Counted from the first letter of the stretch, positions 15,847 to 24,658 are shown. The stretch is DNA of 64,000 nt from Pseudomonas frederiksbergensis (GCF_003732275.1 NZ_MOBM01000042.1:62001-126000), one strand, 5' to 3'. Program-made: numbers and translations. The notes: generated by a model not told the origin, from the sequence alone.

Positions 15847-16905
15847 TTATCGGAGCCTTTGCTTGAGTAACCGCTCCTCAAGCACCGCCCATTCCCGATC
15901 CAGTTCTGTGCGAAGTTCCTCCTCGCTCGGCAGCACCAGTCTGTATGTACTGGCGAACAATTGTTCGTTGCCTTGCAGCACTGAATAGCGCACCACTGAT
16001 TCATCTTTTTGTGCGCAGAGAATGAGGCCGACGGTAGGGCCATCCTCCGGTCCTCGCTTGAGGTCGTCGTACATGCGCACGTACATATCCATCTGGCCGA
16101 CATCCTGGTGGGTCAGTACGCCGCGCTTGAGGTCGAAGATGACGAAGCACTTGAGCAGGTAGTTGTAGAACACCAGATCGATGTAGAAGTCTTTGCTCTC
16201 GGTACTGATGCGTTGCTGGCGAGCGATGAAGGCGAAGCCTTTGCCCAATTCGAGCAGGAAGCCCTGGAGTTGATTGATCAATGCTTGTTCAAATTCGCTT
16301 TCCTGGATCAAGCCCGCATTGGGCAGGCCGAGAAATTCCAATAAGACTGGGTCGCGGATGAAATCCCGAGGGGTGGTGTTCATCTGCTGGATATTGGTGG
16401 CGGCTTCCTGTTTGACGGCAACTCGGTCGCGGCTCGCCAGCAGACGTTCATAATAGAGGGTATTGATCTGGCGCTCGAGGGCGCGACTTGACCAATTCTG
16501 CAGGGCAGATTCGTTCATGTACCAATGGCGAGCATTGTCGTTGTCGACTCGTAGCAGTCTGCGGTAGTGGGTCCAGCTCAATTCGGAACGCACTGCGTTC
16601 CAAATTGGAAAGGTCTGATAAAAGTCCCGCATGTATCGCAGGTTGCGTTCGTCAAAACCTTTCCCAAACTCCGACGTCAGTACTTTCGCCAGCGTCGACA
16701 GCAACTGCTTGCCATACACCGCCCGCCGAGCGCCTTCCTGCTCGAACTCCACAATATGCCGCCCGATCTGCCAACAGGTTTGCACCTGTACGGTATCGAC
16801 CGCTCTCAGCACTTTCTGGCGCGCTTCCTTGATCAATTCGCCAAGATTGCCGAGCAGTGAAGTGATCTGTGGATCTTGAGTGTTACCGGATTTGAGGGGG
16901 CTCAT
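15847..16905 (-). CDS. DUF1016 (YhcG-type) PD-(D/E)XK nuclease-like protein
   Basis: This is a 352-residue protein with two parts. The N-terminal DUF1016 helical domain (residues 15-170) includes QIGRHIVEFEQEG, YGKQLLSTLAKVLTSEFGKGF, RNLRYMRDFYQTFP and LSWTHYRRLLRV. The C-terminal PD-(D/E)XK nuclease-like domain has KDFYIDLVFYNYLLKCFVIFDLK, where Asp and the D-x-K triad replace the commoner E-x-K. The family is widespread in mobile and defence-associated loci, and E. coli YhcG is a member. Here it stands alone, with no methylase or helicase beside it. A nuclease role is inferred from the fold. Confidence 0.85.
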   Translation of the reverse strand: MSPLKSGNTQDPQITSLLGNLGELIKEARQKVLRAVDTVQVQTCWQIGRHIVEFEQEGARRAVYGKQLLSTLAKVLTSEFGKGFDERNLRYMRDFYQTFPIWNAVRSELSWTHYRRLLRVDNDNARHWYMNESALQNWSSRALERQINTLYYERLLASRDRVAVKQEAATNIQQMNTTPRDFIRDPVLLEFLGLPNAGLIQESEFEQALINQLQGFLLELGKGFAFIARQQRISTESKDFYIDLVFYNYLLKCFVIFDLKRGVLTHQDVGQMDMYVRMYDDLKRGPEDGPTVGLILCAQKDESVVRYSVLQGNEQLFASTYRLVLPSEEELRTELDREWAVLEERLLKQRLR

Positions 16906-17167
16906 GAGATTTTCCGCGGCTGAAGGAAACAGGCGGAAGAGGATGGCAAGAGAGTGATAGTCCGCGATGCCGGGCGTTGCTGGTAAACCGGAAGGAAAGG
17001 CGAATTTGCTTTGCAGGACCGGGCCGACAGCAGCCCATGCATGAGGAGCACATCACGTAGTCCGATTCGCAGTGGGTCCAAGTTCGAATCGATCTAAAAC
17101 TTGAACATTCAGCAACAAATCTAAAAAGAGTAACGATTGGGTTCTGCGTAACCCGGGAGTCGCCATC

Positions 17168-17617
17168 ATGAGGAACGTCCATTCATTCATGCTGCCCATC
17201 GCCGCCGTCGGCGTAATGATGTTTCCAGTCGTGCTTAATGCCGCCAGTCTTGAACCGATCGACAGCACAGGCGTGCAAGTCCATCAGCAACAGCAAAACG
17301 GGATTACTTACCTGTCCGGGGGAATTGGAGAGGATGAGGCTCGAGCCATTCAACAAACCCAGGGCTACAACTTGCACATGACTTTCTCCACCGGGCCTAA
17401 GGATGAATACGTTCCCGATGTGGATGTGGTCATTCAAAAAGCCGCAGGGCAACCCGTGCTGACGCTGAGTGAGGCTGGGCCGCTGGTTTACGTTCAGCTG
17501 CCTGCCGGCAAGTACACCGTTGTCGCGACACATAAGGGTGAGGTGCGGCGGGATACAGCGGATATAGGCAGCGATGCTGCTCGCAATCTGGTTTTCCACT
17601 GGGGGACTGAAAACTAG
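17168..17617 (+). CDS. Secreted protein with a carboxypeptidase-regulatory-like beta domain
   Basis: This is a 149-residue protein with an N-terminal signal peptide (MLPIAAVGVMMFPVVLNAAS). The mature part is beta-rich. The segments GITYLSGGIGEDEARAIQQT, YNLHMTFS, DVDVVIQKAAGQPVLTLSEA and PLVYVQLPAGKYTVVATHKG resemble a small Ig-like/CarboxypepD_reg fold (the 'P.GkYtv.a...G' ending is typical). It is a lone gene, and periplasmic location is likely. No catalytic motif is present; it is probably a structural or binding protein of the envelope. The function is not known to me. Confidence 0.75.
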   Translation: MRNVHSFMLPIAAVGVMMFPVVLNAASLEPIDSTGVQVHQQQQNGITYLSGGIGEDEARAIQQTQGYNLHMTFSTGPKDEYVPDVDVVIQKAAGQPVLTLSEAGPLVYVQLPAGKYTVVATHKGEVRRDTADIGSDAARNLVFHWGTEN

Positions 17618-17773
17618 CGGAGGCAGCTTTTGCGCCTTGGCTTGGGCTGAATTCACGATTTGAATCAGCCGGAACGCCCCTACAGGGGGGGGCGAGCAAT
17701 GCCAAGGCTCAGAAGCTGAGCGGGTGATGCATATTATCTTCTGGCTCAGAGCTCACATCCCTTGTAGCTGCTG

Positions 17774-17950
17774 TTACCTGGCCTGTTCGATCAGATCCGT
17801 TCCTGCGTCTTTTTTCAGCGACTCGTAAAGCACCGTTATAAATACTTCTCTGGTCGCCTCGTCGCTAAGAAGTTGCGTTGCCATGCTTTGGTGACTGCTC
17901 ATGGCCCCGGCAATAGCTTGAATGGCTTTTCTCGGAAGGTCCGCCTTCAT
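17774..17950 (-). CDS. Small hypothetical ORF (58 aa) in a decayed region
   Basis: ATG at 17950 with GGAGG nine bases upstream opens a 58-residue helical protein (KADLPRKAIQAIAGAMSSHQ, then EVFITVLYESLKKDAG). Its start overlaps by ATGA the stop of the fragment at 17947-18045, so it looks like the last gene of an operon whose first part has been lost. I do not recognise the family. Confidence 0.45.
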   Translation of the reverse strand: MKADLPRKAIQAIAGAMSSHQSMATQLLSDEATREVFITVLYESLKKDAGTDLIEQAR

Positions 17951-18045
17951 GGCTTGTTCGCCTCCTGACGCATTTCAACCAGCGCATCATCCAGACGCTG
18001 CCAGGCTTTGTCGTGCGCATATACCGGCAGCCACGTGCCGCTGTT
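17947..18045 (-). pseudogene. C-terminal gene fragment upstream of the 58-aa ORF
   Basis: A 32-codon in-frame remnant, NSGTWLPVYAHDKAWQRLDD onward, ends in TGA inside the next gene's ATG. It has no start codon and is closed upstream by TAA at 18046. Its protein-like composition and the coupled stop/start suggest the tail of a deleted gene. Confidence 0.4.
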
Positions 18046-18125
18046 TTAAGCCCTCTGCGTGTAGGAACAAGTCGTAGAAGACAACCGGAAACCGAGCCCG
18101 CAATATCCCAGCGCCGCACCGGTAA

Positions 18126-18917
18126 TCACAGCGAAGCCAACGATTCAAGGACCGCGACGCGCAAGGGATTGCTTTCTACGCTCAGCAGCTTGATGGCCAA
18201 GGCGCAGCAGACCACGATCAACATGGGTTTAATCAACCGTGGACCGACGCGAACGGCGGCTCGTGCACCCAATTGAGCGCCGATGAAGGCCGCCAGAGCC
18301 ATGGCTATGGCAATCGGCCAAATAATCACACCCTTGGTAATGAAGACCGACAAAGAACCCAGGTTGCATGAGGCGTTGGCAAGTTTGGTAAAACTCATGG
18401 CCCGCATCATGCCCAAGCCGCAGAGAAGTACAAACCCGACAATAAAGAAAGAGCCCACACCGGGGCCAAATATACCGTCGTAAAAGCCCAGGATCGGCGC
18501 CACGGTAAACGAAAAAAGCAGAATACCGATTCTCTTGCGTCGATCTTCATTGGCCAGCTTGGGAGAGAAAGCAAAATATAGAGCCACCAGAATCAGCATG
18601 ACAGGCACGCAAACTTCCAGATAGCGCTTATCAATAGAGCTGACCAGCAAGGCGCCACTGGCGCCGCCAATAAATCCGCAGATCACCAGGAAACGGCCTT
18701 CGCGCCACTCGATCATTCCTTTGCGAGCAAAGGTTACAGTGGCCGAAACAGTTGCCGAAGCGGCCTGAAACTTGTTCGTTGCAATTGCACTGATCGGATC
18801 TACGCCGGCCAGAAATAATGCAGGTAAGGTGATCAAACCTCCACCACCGGCAATCGCATCAAAAAAACCGGCGAAAAAAGCGACAAGCGCCAACATACCT
18901 ATTAAATCCCAAGACAT
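18126..18917 (-). CDS. TSUP-family (TauE/SafE type) anion exporter
   Basis: This is a 263-residue inner-membrane protein with about eight hydrophobic segments. The family repeats are visible: AFFAGFFDAIAGGGGLITLPAL near the N-terminus, TNKFQAASATVSATVTFARKG, and in the second half LGFYDGIFGPGVGSFFIVGFVLLCG and SFTKLANASCNLGSLSVFITKG. TSUP proteins export sulfite, sulfoacetate or related organosulfonates, or act as sulfite/thiosulfate permeases. It follows the 2-oxoglutarate dioxygenase gene after 32 bases, on the same strand. That pairing suggests export of a dioxygenase product such as sulfite, which is inference. Confidence 0.85.
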   Translation of the reverse strand: MSWDLIGMLALVAFFAGFFDAIAGGGGLITLPALFLAGVDPISAIATNKFQAASATVSATVTFARKGMIEWREGRFLVICGFIGGASGALLVSSIDKRYLEVCVPVMLILVALYFAFSPKLANEDRRKRIGILLFSFTVAPILGFYDGIFGPGVGSFFIVGFVLLCGLGMMRAMSFTKLANASCNLGSLSVFITKGVIIWPIAIAMALAAFIGAQLGARAAVRVGPRLIKPMLIVVCCALAIKLLSVESNPLRVAVLESLASL

Positions 18918-18949
18918 TGCATTCCCTCTTTCTAGTTATTGGCCAGTAA

Positions 18950-20068
18950 TCACATGATTGGTCCTTCCGCAGCTTGAATGCTTAAAAAATCAGCCCTGCA
19001 GCAGTAACGGGTCCTCCGAAATAACGACAGGGGAAGAAATTTTGAAAGCCCAAAAATACGAACCAGGACCCGTCTGTTGTCTTTAATGACATCGCGACAG
19101 TGCAGAGAGCGGACGTTATTGATGACCATGGCCGACTCTTGCGTCAGCGTGTACTCGACTGGAGTTGCTTCGCTTACCCCCCGGCAAAGGGCGGAGTAGG
19201 CCGTTCTGACAAAATTCGAGGCGTTGTCATTGACCGAAAAGCGATATGAGTTGAAGCGCGCTGCGAACCCGACCTTGTCGTCAAACTCCAGAATCGATAC
19301 GTTGCGACCATCTCCCCCTTTGCCACTGACAAAAGAGTCGCTACGAGTGAACCGGAAGTTACCCGTGGTCAGTGCGAGGCAGTGGGTGACGCCGATTTTT
19401 TCTAATATGGGAGGCAACGGAATGACCCGTGTAGCTTCCAGGCTCGGGTTCCACAGGGCGGAAAGTATGAGCGACGACGGAGAGGGCGAGTGCCCGTCTT
19501 TTGCGTTCACGGCGCACCAGTAAGGCGCTTCGGTATGCGGGCCGAGCGCGAGGCCGGAATGGGAACTCAGTTCTTTGATGTCCGGCTCGGCATTGATTTT
19601 GGTGAGTCCACCACCTTTGAAGTTGGCCACCAATCGAACCAGCTTTCCTTCGTTGTCCATGTCATATGCAAAGGAAATGTTATCCACCAGTTTCAGCAAG
19701 ATCTGATTACGGGCTCCCAGGCAAAGGACGTCGTAGCGATTTTCCAGGGATGTCAGGTTGGGTAGTTCATTTGGAGGGCTGCCATCGGTGATTTTTTGCA
19801 GCCCTTCAAAGATCAACGCGCAAACAAGGCCATTGGAGTAGGCCGCCAGCAGCTCGCACTGGTCTTTCGAAAACGAGCACTTTAGTTCTGTGGCAGCCAA
19901 AGAGGCTTTGGACTTGGCTCCTGGTGCCTGCGGCCCGCCAATGGCGGCCAGTTCTTCGGCGAGCGTGTGAAGCCGTGTTGACTGCCGAGTATCAAAGCTG
20001 AAAATTCTGATGTCCTGTTCAGTAAAAAATTCAGCGTTTTCGACATCCCGTTTGATGGAGTCAGTCAT
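18950..20068 (-). CDS. Fe(II)/2-oxoglutarate-dependent dioxygenase (TauD/clavaminate synthase-like)
   Basis: This is a 372-residue protein. The iron site is visible as SGLALGPHTEAPYWCAVN (His-x-Glu, residues about 177-179) and a distal His followed by an Arg for 2-oxoglutarate in NNVRSLHCRDVIKDNRRVLVRIFG. His-x-Glu rather than His-x-Asp is the pattern of the clavaminate synthase/VioC/AsnO branch, which hydroxylates amino acids, while TauD uses His-x-Asp. The SSLILSALWNP segment after the iron site is also branch-like. The gene starts the operon with the TSUP exporter. The substrate is unknown: a free amino acid or a sulfonate are the two candidates from family and context. Confidence 0.75.
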   Translation of the reverse strand: MTDSIKRDVENAEFFTEQDIRIFSFDTRQSTRLHTLAEELAAIGGPQAPGAKSKASLAATELKCSFSKDQCELLAAYSNGLVCALIFEGLQKITDGSPPNELPNLTSLENRYDVLCLGARNQILLKLVDNISFAYDMDNEGKLVRLVANFKGGGLTKINAEPDIKELSSHSGLALGPHTEAPYWCAVNAKDGHSPSPSSLILSALWNPSLEATRVIPLPPILEKIGVTHCLALTTGNFRFTRSDSFVSGKGGDGRNVSILEFDDKVGFAARFNSYRFSVNDNASNFVRTAYSALCRGVSEATPVEYTLTQESAMVINNVRSLHCRDVIKDNRRVLVRIFGLSKFLPLSLFRRTRYCCRADFLSIQAAEGPIM

Positions 20069-20398
20069 TGTCTACATCCCTGTTGTGTATCTGCTCCCGG
20101 TGATGCGGCAGCTCCTCCCACGATTCTGCCCAATCCGATGATCAGCGTATGTCATCCACTTCCGTTAAAGCATACGGAGCGTTCCGACAAACCTGAGAGA
20201 CTGCGAGAAGGGCCGATCACCAATGCTTGATGCCATTCTGGGCTCAGCTTCGGAAGGCGTTGCAGATGCTTGCTGGCGTGGCGCCTGGAGGTGGGAATTG
20301 ATGCTTCGTCCGGCGCTTCGAGGGTGACTGGAACAATGCATCATCAAATTCCAGGCATAAAAAAACCCTGAATCTTGCGATTCAGGGTTTTCGGTATT
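20069..20398. other. Intergenic region between the dioxygenase operon and tRNA-Phe
   Basis: These 330 bases have no credible gene. They contain the tRNA-Phe terminator (20358-20390) on the right and presumably the dioxygenase promoter on the left. No repeat family member was found. Confidence 0.5.
20358..20390 (-). terminator. Rho-independent terminator of tRNA-Phe
   Basis: The minus strand gives AACCCTGAATC-GCAA-GATTCAGGGTT followed by seven T, nine bases beyond the tRNA 3' end. Confidence 0.85.
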
Positions 20399-20474
20399 TG
20401 GTGCCCAGAGACGGAATCGAACCGCCGACACGGGGATTTTCAATCCCCTGCTCTACCGACTGAGCTATCTGGGC
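20399..20474 (-). tRNA. tRNA-Phe (anticodon GAA)
   Basis: The minus strand gives a 76-nt tRNA with an encoded CCA: acceptor GCCCAGA/TCTGGGC, D-arm GCTCAGTCGGTAGAGC, anticodon stem GGGGA/TCCCC with loop TTGAAAA (GAA), and T-arm GGTTCGATTCC. A terminator follows directly. Confidence 0.97.
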
Positions 20475-20577
20475 AACGGGGCGCATTAAACTGGTTTTTC
20501 AGGGGGTCGTCAAGAAAGTTTTCAAAAAAATTTTAATTATTACCGTCGCTTACGATCCGACCCCCGAAAAAACGGGA

Positions 20578-20850
20578 TTATTCAGCGGGCGGAACGTAGC
20601 CTTCGGCCTTGGCGTATTCCTCGCCGGAAAAGAACTTGTCCATCTCACCTTGAAGATATTTGCGGTCTTCGGCGTTCATCATGTTCAGGCGTTTTTCGTT
20701 GATCAGCAGGGTCTGGTGTTTCTGCCAGTCGGCCCAGGCCTTGGCCGAGACGTGGTCAAAAATGTCCTGACCTTTTGCACCCGGAAATGGAGCGCGCTCC
20801 AGGGCGGGCAATTCTTCTTTGTACTTGCGGCACATGATGGTGCGGGTCAT
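20578..20850 (-). CDS. yggX: Fe(II)-trafficking protein YggX
   Basis: This is a 90-residue cytoplasmic protein matching the family length. The N-terminus TRTIMCRKYKEELPALERAP carries the conserved Cys, and PFPGAKGQDIFDHVSAKAWADWQKHQT is the family signature. YggX helps protect iron-sulfur proteins from oxidative damage. The gene overlaps the mutY stop by four bases (ATGA). The coupling is sensible because MutY carries a [4Fe-4S] cluster, and the yggX-mutY pairing is conserved in gamma-proteobacteria. Confidence 0.95.
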   Translation of the reverse strand: MTRTIMCRKYKEELPALERAPFPGAKGQDIFDHVSAKAWADWQKHQTLLINEKRLNMMNAEDRKYLQGEMDKFFSGEEYAKAEGYVPPAE

Positions 20851-21914
20851 GACGACTCTCCTGCGTTCAATACGGCGGCCGCGCGTTCGAGCAAGGTTTT
20901 GACCGGGGCGGCAAGGCCCAGGCGCGGCGGGGTGGCGAGGTTATACCAGAGCCAGTCGGCCTCGGCCACGTGATGGCCAGCCTCTTGGACCTGAACCAGC
21001 CAGGGTTCGATGGATAATTGAAAGTGGCTGAAGGTATGCACCAGGCTCGGCAGTGCCTGTTGACTGCCCAGTTCCAGCGAGTGCTGCGAAGCCAGATGTT
21101 GCAGGTCTTCGAGGTCGTCGAGTTCCGGCAGGCTCCAGAGACCGCCCCACAGGCCCGTGGAAGGGCGACGGTAAAGCAGAATCGCTCCTTCGCCGTTGGC
21201 GAGCATCGGCATCAGCGTGCGCTTCTGTGGCACGGCTTTGCGTGGCTTGGGGATCGGGTAGCGGGTTTCCAGGCCAAGCATGTGCGCCTCGCAACCCTTT
21301 TCCAGCGGACAAAGCAGGCAGCTCGGTTTGCTGCGGGTGCAGAGCGTGGCGCCCAGGTCCATCATCGCCTGGGTGTAGGCGTTGACACGGGTCTGCGGCG
21401 TAAAGCGCTCAGCGTTGGCCCACAGCTGTTTGGCAACCTTTGGCTCGCCCGGATAACCCTCTTGCGCGGTGAAGCGCGCCAGCACCCGTTTGACGTTGCC
21501 ATCGAGGATCGGCGCCCGCAGGCCCATGCTCAGGCTGGCAATCGCGCCGGCCGTGGACGGGCCGATACCTGGCAGGTCGGTAAGCTTTTCCACATCACGG
21601 GGAAACTCGCCGCCGTATTCGGCAACGACAATCTTCGCGGTCTTCTGCAAGTTGCGCGCGCGGGTGTAGTAACCGAGGCCGGTCCACAGGTGCAGCACTT
21701 CGTCTTCCGGCGCGGCGGCCAGAGCTTCGACCGTTGGCAGCGAAGCCATGAAACGGTCGAAGTAATTCAGCACGGTGCTGACCTGGGTCTGCTGCAACAT
21801 GATTTCCGAGACCCACACCCGGTAAGGGGTGATGCCCTGCTGCCAAGGCAAATCGTGGCGGCCGTGGCGGTCGTACCAATCCAGCACCGCCGTTGAAAAC
21901 TGCTCGGCTCTCAT
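20847..21914 (-). CDS. mutY: A/G-specific adenine DNA glycosylase MutY
   Basis: This is a 355-residue enzyme that removes A mispaired with 8-oxoG. It has a helix-hairpin-helix with the catalytic Asp in LPGIGPSTAGAIASLSMGLRAPILDGNVKRVLAR. The [4Fe-4S] cluster motif is CTRSKPSCLLCPLEKGC (C-x6-C-x2-C-x5-C). The N-terminal catalytic Glu region WVSEIMLQQTQVSTV is also present. A C-terminal NUDIX-like domain (ILLYRRPSTGLWGGLWSLPE) recognises 8-oxoG. The gene overlaps asmA upstream and yggX downstream by four bases each, forming a tight operon. Confidence 0.97.
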   Translation of the reverse strand: MRAEQFSTAVLDWYDRHGRHDLPWQQGITPYRVWVSEIMLQQTQVSTVLNYFDRFMASLPTVEALAAAPEDEVLHLWTGLGYYTRARNLQKTAKIVVAEYGGEFPRDVEKLTDLPGIGPSTAGAIASLSMGLRAPILDGNVKRVLARFTAQEGYPGEPKVAKQLWANAERFTPQTRVNAYTQAMMDLGATLCTRSKPSCLLCPLEKGCEAHMLGLETRYPIPKPRKAVPQKRTLMPMLANGEGAILLYRRPSTGLWGGLWSLPELDDLEDLQHLASQHSLELGSQQALPSLVHTFSHFQLSIEPWLVQVQEAGHHVAEADWLWYNLATPPRLGLAAPVKTLLERAAAVLNAGESS

Positions 21915-24145
21915 CGCTTGAACAGCCCCTTGAGCGCGTTTTTCAGTTCCGGGCTGACTTTATCGCCAAGCTTCTCGTCGATTTTTTCGCTGATTCGTTC
22001 GCCAGCCAGTTTGCTCGCGACTTGTCCCATGCGTTCGTTGTCGACGCGGCAAGCCTTGGCACCCAGTTCCAGCGGGCCACGGCAGCGCAGCGGCCACTCG
22101 ATGCCGATGTAGCGCTCGCCGACCTGGCAGGCAGGGTCCGGCATGTCGCTCTTGTCGCCTTCGACGATGACGCCGACGCGGTAATCCATGCCCAGTACCC
22201 GCAGGTCGATGTCGCCGTTAGCGTTGACGGTCATGCCCGGGATGCGCACTTTCAGGTCGGGGTTGCTGGCCACGCCGTTGTGGAAGGTCAGGTTGCCCTT
22301 GAGCTCTTCGAACGGTGTGTCCTTGCCCCGTGGCTCGCCCGTGAGGGTTTTGCGATTCAGGGTGGCGATGCCTTTGCACAGTTGCTGCTCAAGGTTGGCA
22401 TTGAGCAGCACGCCATTGTTGATGACGAAACTGGCATTACCGTTGAGGTTATCGATCAGCACGCTCTGGCTATTGCCGCTGCTGGTCAGCGCGCTATCGA
22501 GCGTTACCAGGCCTTGGACCGGTGGATTTTTCCCCTGGCTTTCGAGGATTTTTTCTACAGGCACTTTGCTGATGCGTGTCTGCATGTTCAGCGCCGGCAC
22601 TTGCTGGCGTACGTCCAGGGTACCTTTGGCTTCGAAGTTGCCGTCGTACAGATCGCCGCGCAGGTTCTCCAACGTCAGCAGGCCGCCTTGGCCGGTGGCC
22701 TTGAGTGCAGCATTCTGAATCGGCAGCTTGTCGAGGGTCAGCTGGCCGAAGGTCAGGTCGGCGTCCACGTCGAGTTTGCTCAGGCGTTCCACCGGCAACA
22801 GACGCTCGGTGCTCCACGGGCCTTTGGTCGGTGAGGGTGGCAGTGGTGAACTGCCCGCACCAGCCATCGCCTCGGTCTCGGTGCTGGCCACTTCGGCCTC
22901 ACGCACCTGCTTCGCGCTGTTGGCTTCGGCGGATTTTGGCGGCAAGTAACGATCGACGTTGAAGGTGTCAGCCTTGAGGTTCAGTCGCAGCGATTGCTTG
23001 GCGAAGTCCTCGACAGCGATGTGGCCGCTGAAAGTGCTGTCATCGAGTTTCAGGTTGAGGTTGTCGAGGGACAAGCTGGTCGGCGTGCCGGCAACCTGGC
23101 TGGCCAGTTCGACTTTGCTCAGGCTGCCTTCGGCCATCGCGGGGAGTTTCTGGCCGATGCTGTCGACGAATTTCGCCAGATCAAATTGGGCAATCGACAG
23201 GCCGCCGCTGATTTGCGGGGTCTTGTCGAGGTCGTTGGCCTTCAGTTCACCCAAGGCGCGCAGCTGGTTGGCGGAGATCTTGATGCCGGTCCATTCGGCG
23301 ACGTTGGCGGCCTTGTCCAGCAGCAACTGGCCTTGAGCGGCGAAGGTCATGGTCTTGCCTTGCAGCGGATCGCCAGCGACTTCACCGGAGAGTTTCATGT
23401 CTTCGAATTTGTAGCGCTGCAGCGCACGTTCGAAACGCAACTCGCCGGCCAGCTCGGTCCGCACCCGCAGAACCGGTTGGTTGGTACCCAGGAACGCGGT
23501 GAGTTTGACCGGGATGTTGGTCGAGTCATGCACGGGGCCAGTGCTCAGCTGGATGCTTTCGGCACTGAACTGCTTGCCGGTTTTCTCGTCGTTGTACTCA
23601 ACGCGGGCGTTGTTGACGGTCAGGCTGTCGATGTCCAGGCGGATCGGCTGGGCCGGTTTTTCTGCCTGGGCGGTAGTCGTTGGCGCGGGTTCGCCGGTGG
23701 TGGCGGGCGGCGTGGCCGAGGTACTCGGGGTGGCAGGTGCCGGGACCTTGCCGATGTCTTCCCAGTTGCCGTGGCCGTCCTTGTCGCGGTTCAGGCGCAG
23801 GTTCAGGCCTTCGACGCGCACATCGCTCATCTGCACTTCGCGGCGCAGCAGCGGAATCACGCGGACCGACAGGCCCAGCATCTGCAAGTCTGCGAACGGC
23901 TCGGCAGGCTTGGCCAGGGTCGCAACACTGGCTTCGTGCAATTCCAGGCCCAGCCAGGGAAACAGGCTCCAGCCGATATCGCCATTGAGCGTCAGCTCGA
24001 TGTGGGCCTTGTCGCGGGCAATCTGGCGAATCTCGTCTTTATAGTCGTTGGGATCGAAGAGGTGGGTCAGGGCAAAGCCCAGCGCCACAATGATCAGCAA
24101 CAGCCCGAGAAGTACCAGACCCAGGATTTTGCCGAACGCTTTCAT
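21911..24145 (-). CDS. asmA: AsmA-family envelope protein
   Basis: This is a 744-residue protein with one N-terminal membrane helix (LGLVLLGLLLIIVALGFALT) and a long periplasmic part rich in beta strands. The N-terminal AsmA domain starts LFDPNDYKDEIRQIARDKAH and GDIGWSLFPWLGLELHEASV. A low-complexity Pro/Thr/Ala linker sits near residues 128-150. The C-terminal AsmA_2-like part has LNGNASFVINNGVLLNANLE. AsmA-like proteins influence outer-membrane assembly and lipid transport between membranes. It is the first gene of the asmA-mutY-yggX operon. Confidence 0.9.
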   Translation of the reverse strand: MKAFGKILGLVLLGLLLIIVALGFALTHLFDPNDYKDEIRQIARDKAHIELTLNGDIGWSLFPWLGLELHEASVATLAKPAEPFADLQMLGLSVRVIPLLRREVQMSDVRVEGLNLRLNRDKDGHGNWEDIGKVPAPATPSTSATPPATTGEPAPTTTAQAEKPAQPIRLDIDSLTVNNARVEYNDEKTGKQFSAESIQLSTGPVHDSTNIPVKLTAFLGTNQPVLRVRTELAGELRFERALQRYKFEDMKLSGEVAGDPLQGKTMTFAAQGQLLLDKAANVAEWTGIKISANQLRALGELKANDLDKTPQISGGLSIAQFDLAKFVDSIGQKLPAMAEGSLSKVELASQVAGTPTSLSLDNLNLKLDDSTFSGHIAVEDFAKQSLRLNLKADTFNVDRYLPPKSAEANSAKQVREAEVASTETEAMAGAGSSPLPPSPTKGPWSTERLLPVERLSKLDVDADLTFGQLTLDKLPIQNAALKATGQGGLLTLENLRGDLYDGNFEAKGTLDVRQQVPALNMQTRISKVPVEKILESQGKNPPVQGLVTLDSALTSSGNSQSVLIDNLNGNASFVINNGVLLNANLEQQLCKGIATLNRKTLTGEPRGKDTPFEELKGNLTFHNGVASNPDLKVRIPGMTVNANGDIDLRVLGMDYRVGVIVEGDKSDMPDPACQVGERYIGIEWPLRCRGPLELGAKACRVDNERMGQVASKLAGERISEKIDEKLGDKVSPELKNALKGLFKR

Positions 24146-24222
24146 GGGCGAGTCCTTGTATTAGTCGAATTCGAAATTTAGCCGGGGAGTATAGCGCTCC
24201 GAAGTGGCTGACCGGTCAGCGA

Positions 24223-24627
24223 TCACATCGGGAGCTCATCCAGCGGTACCTTCAGCTTAGCCGCCAGCGCTTGAGCTTCGAGATGCCCGGCAGGCGCCAA
24301 CAGCCGCAATGTCGCGCCTGATTGCGACGCCATTTTCTGCGCTTCGTTCACCAGACGCTCGGCAACCCCACGACGACGGGTGATTTTTCGTACGCACAAA
24401 TGGGACAAATGCCAGACGTCGTGGTGCCGTTGCAAACGTGCCGCACCCAACAGCCGATCGTTGAAGCGTCCGGCGATCAGCGAACCGTCCTGCAGGCAGT
24501 CTTCAATCAGCTGCATCTCCCCAATGAATGGCGCAAACAGCCAGTCCGGGGCGTCACGGTAGATCTTTTGCAGATCTTGTTGATCCTGATAAGTGGCTTG
24601 GTTCAGCAGTTCGACAATGATCGGCAT
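24223..24627 (-). CDS. GNAT-domain acetyl-CoA sensor PanZ-family protein
   Basis: This is a 134-residue single-domain GNAT protein. The acetyl-CoA pyrophosphate loop is seen as LSHLCVRKITRRRGVAERLVNEAQ (R-x-x-R-R-G-V-A pattern), preceded by a GAARLQRHHDVWHLSHL strand. PanZ proteins promote maturation of the aspartate decarboxylase zymogen PanD and sense acetyl-CoA. The assignment rests on size and overall resemblance; a general acetyltransferase remains possible. No panD is present in the window. A repeat pair follows on the upstream side. Confidence 0.65.
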   Translation of the reverse strand: MPIIVELLNQATYQDQQDLQKIYRDAPDWLFAPFIGEMQLIEDCLQDGSLIAGRFNDRLLGAARLQRHHDVWHLSHLCVRKITRRRGVAERLVNEAQKMASQSGATLRLLAPAGHLEAQALAAKLKVPLDELPM

Positions 24628-24658
24628 GGTGTCTCCCTTGAAAGCTAATCCGGTCCCG

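Noticed and set aside
20165..20443. 92-codon minus-strand frame
   Set aside because: It starts at TTG inside tRNA-Phe and reads through the terminator, so it is not a gene.
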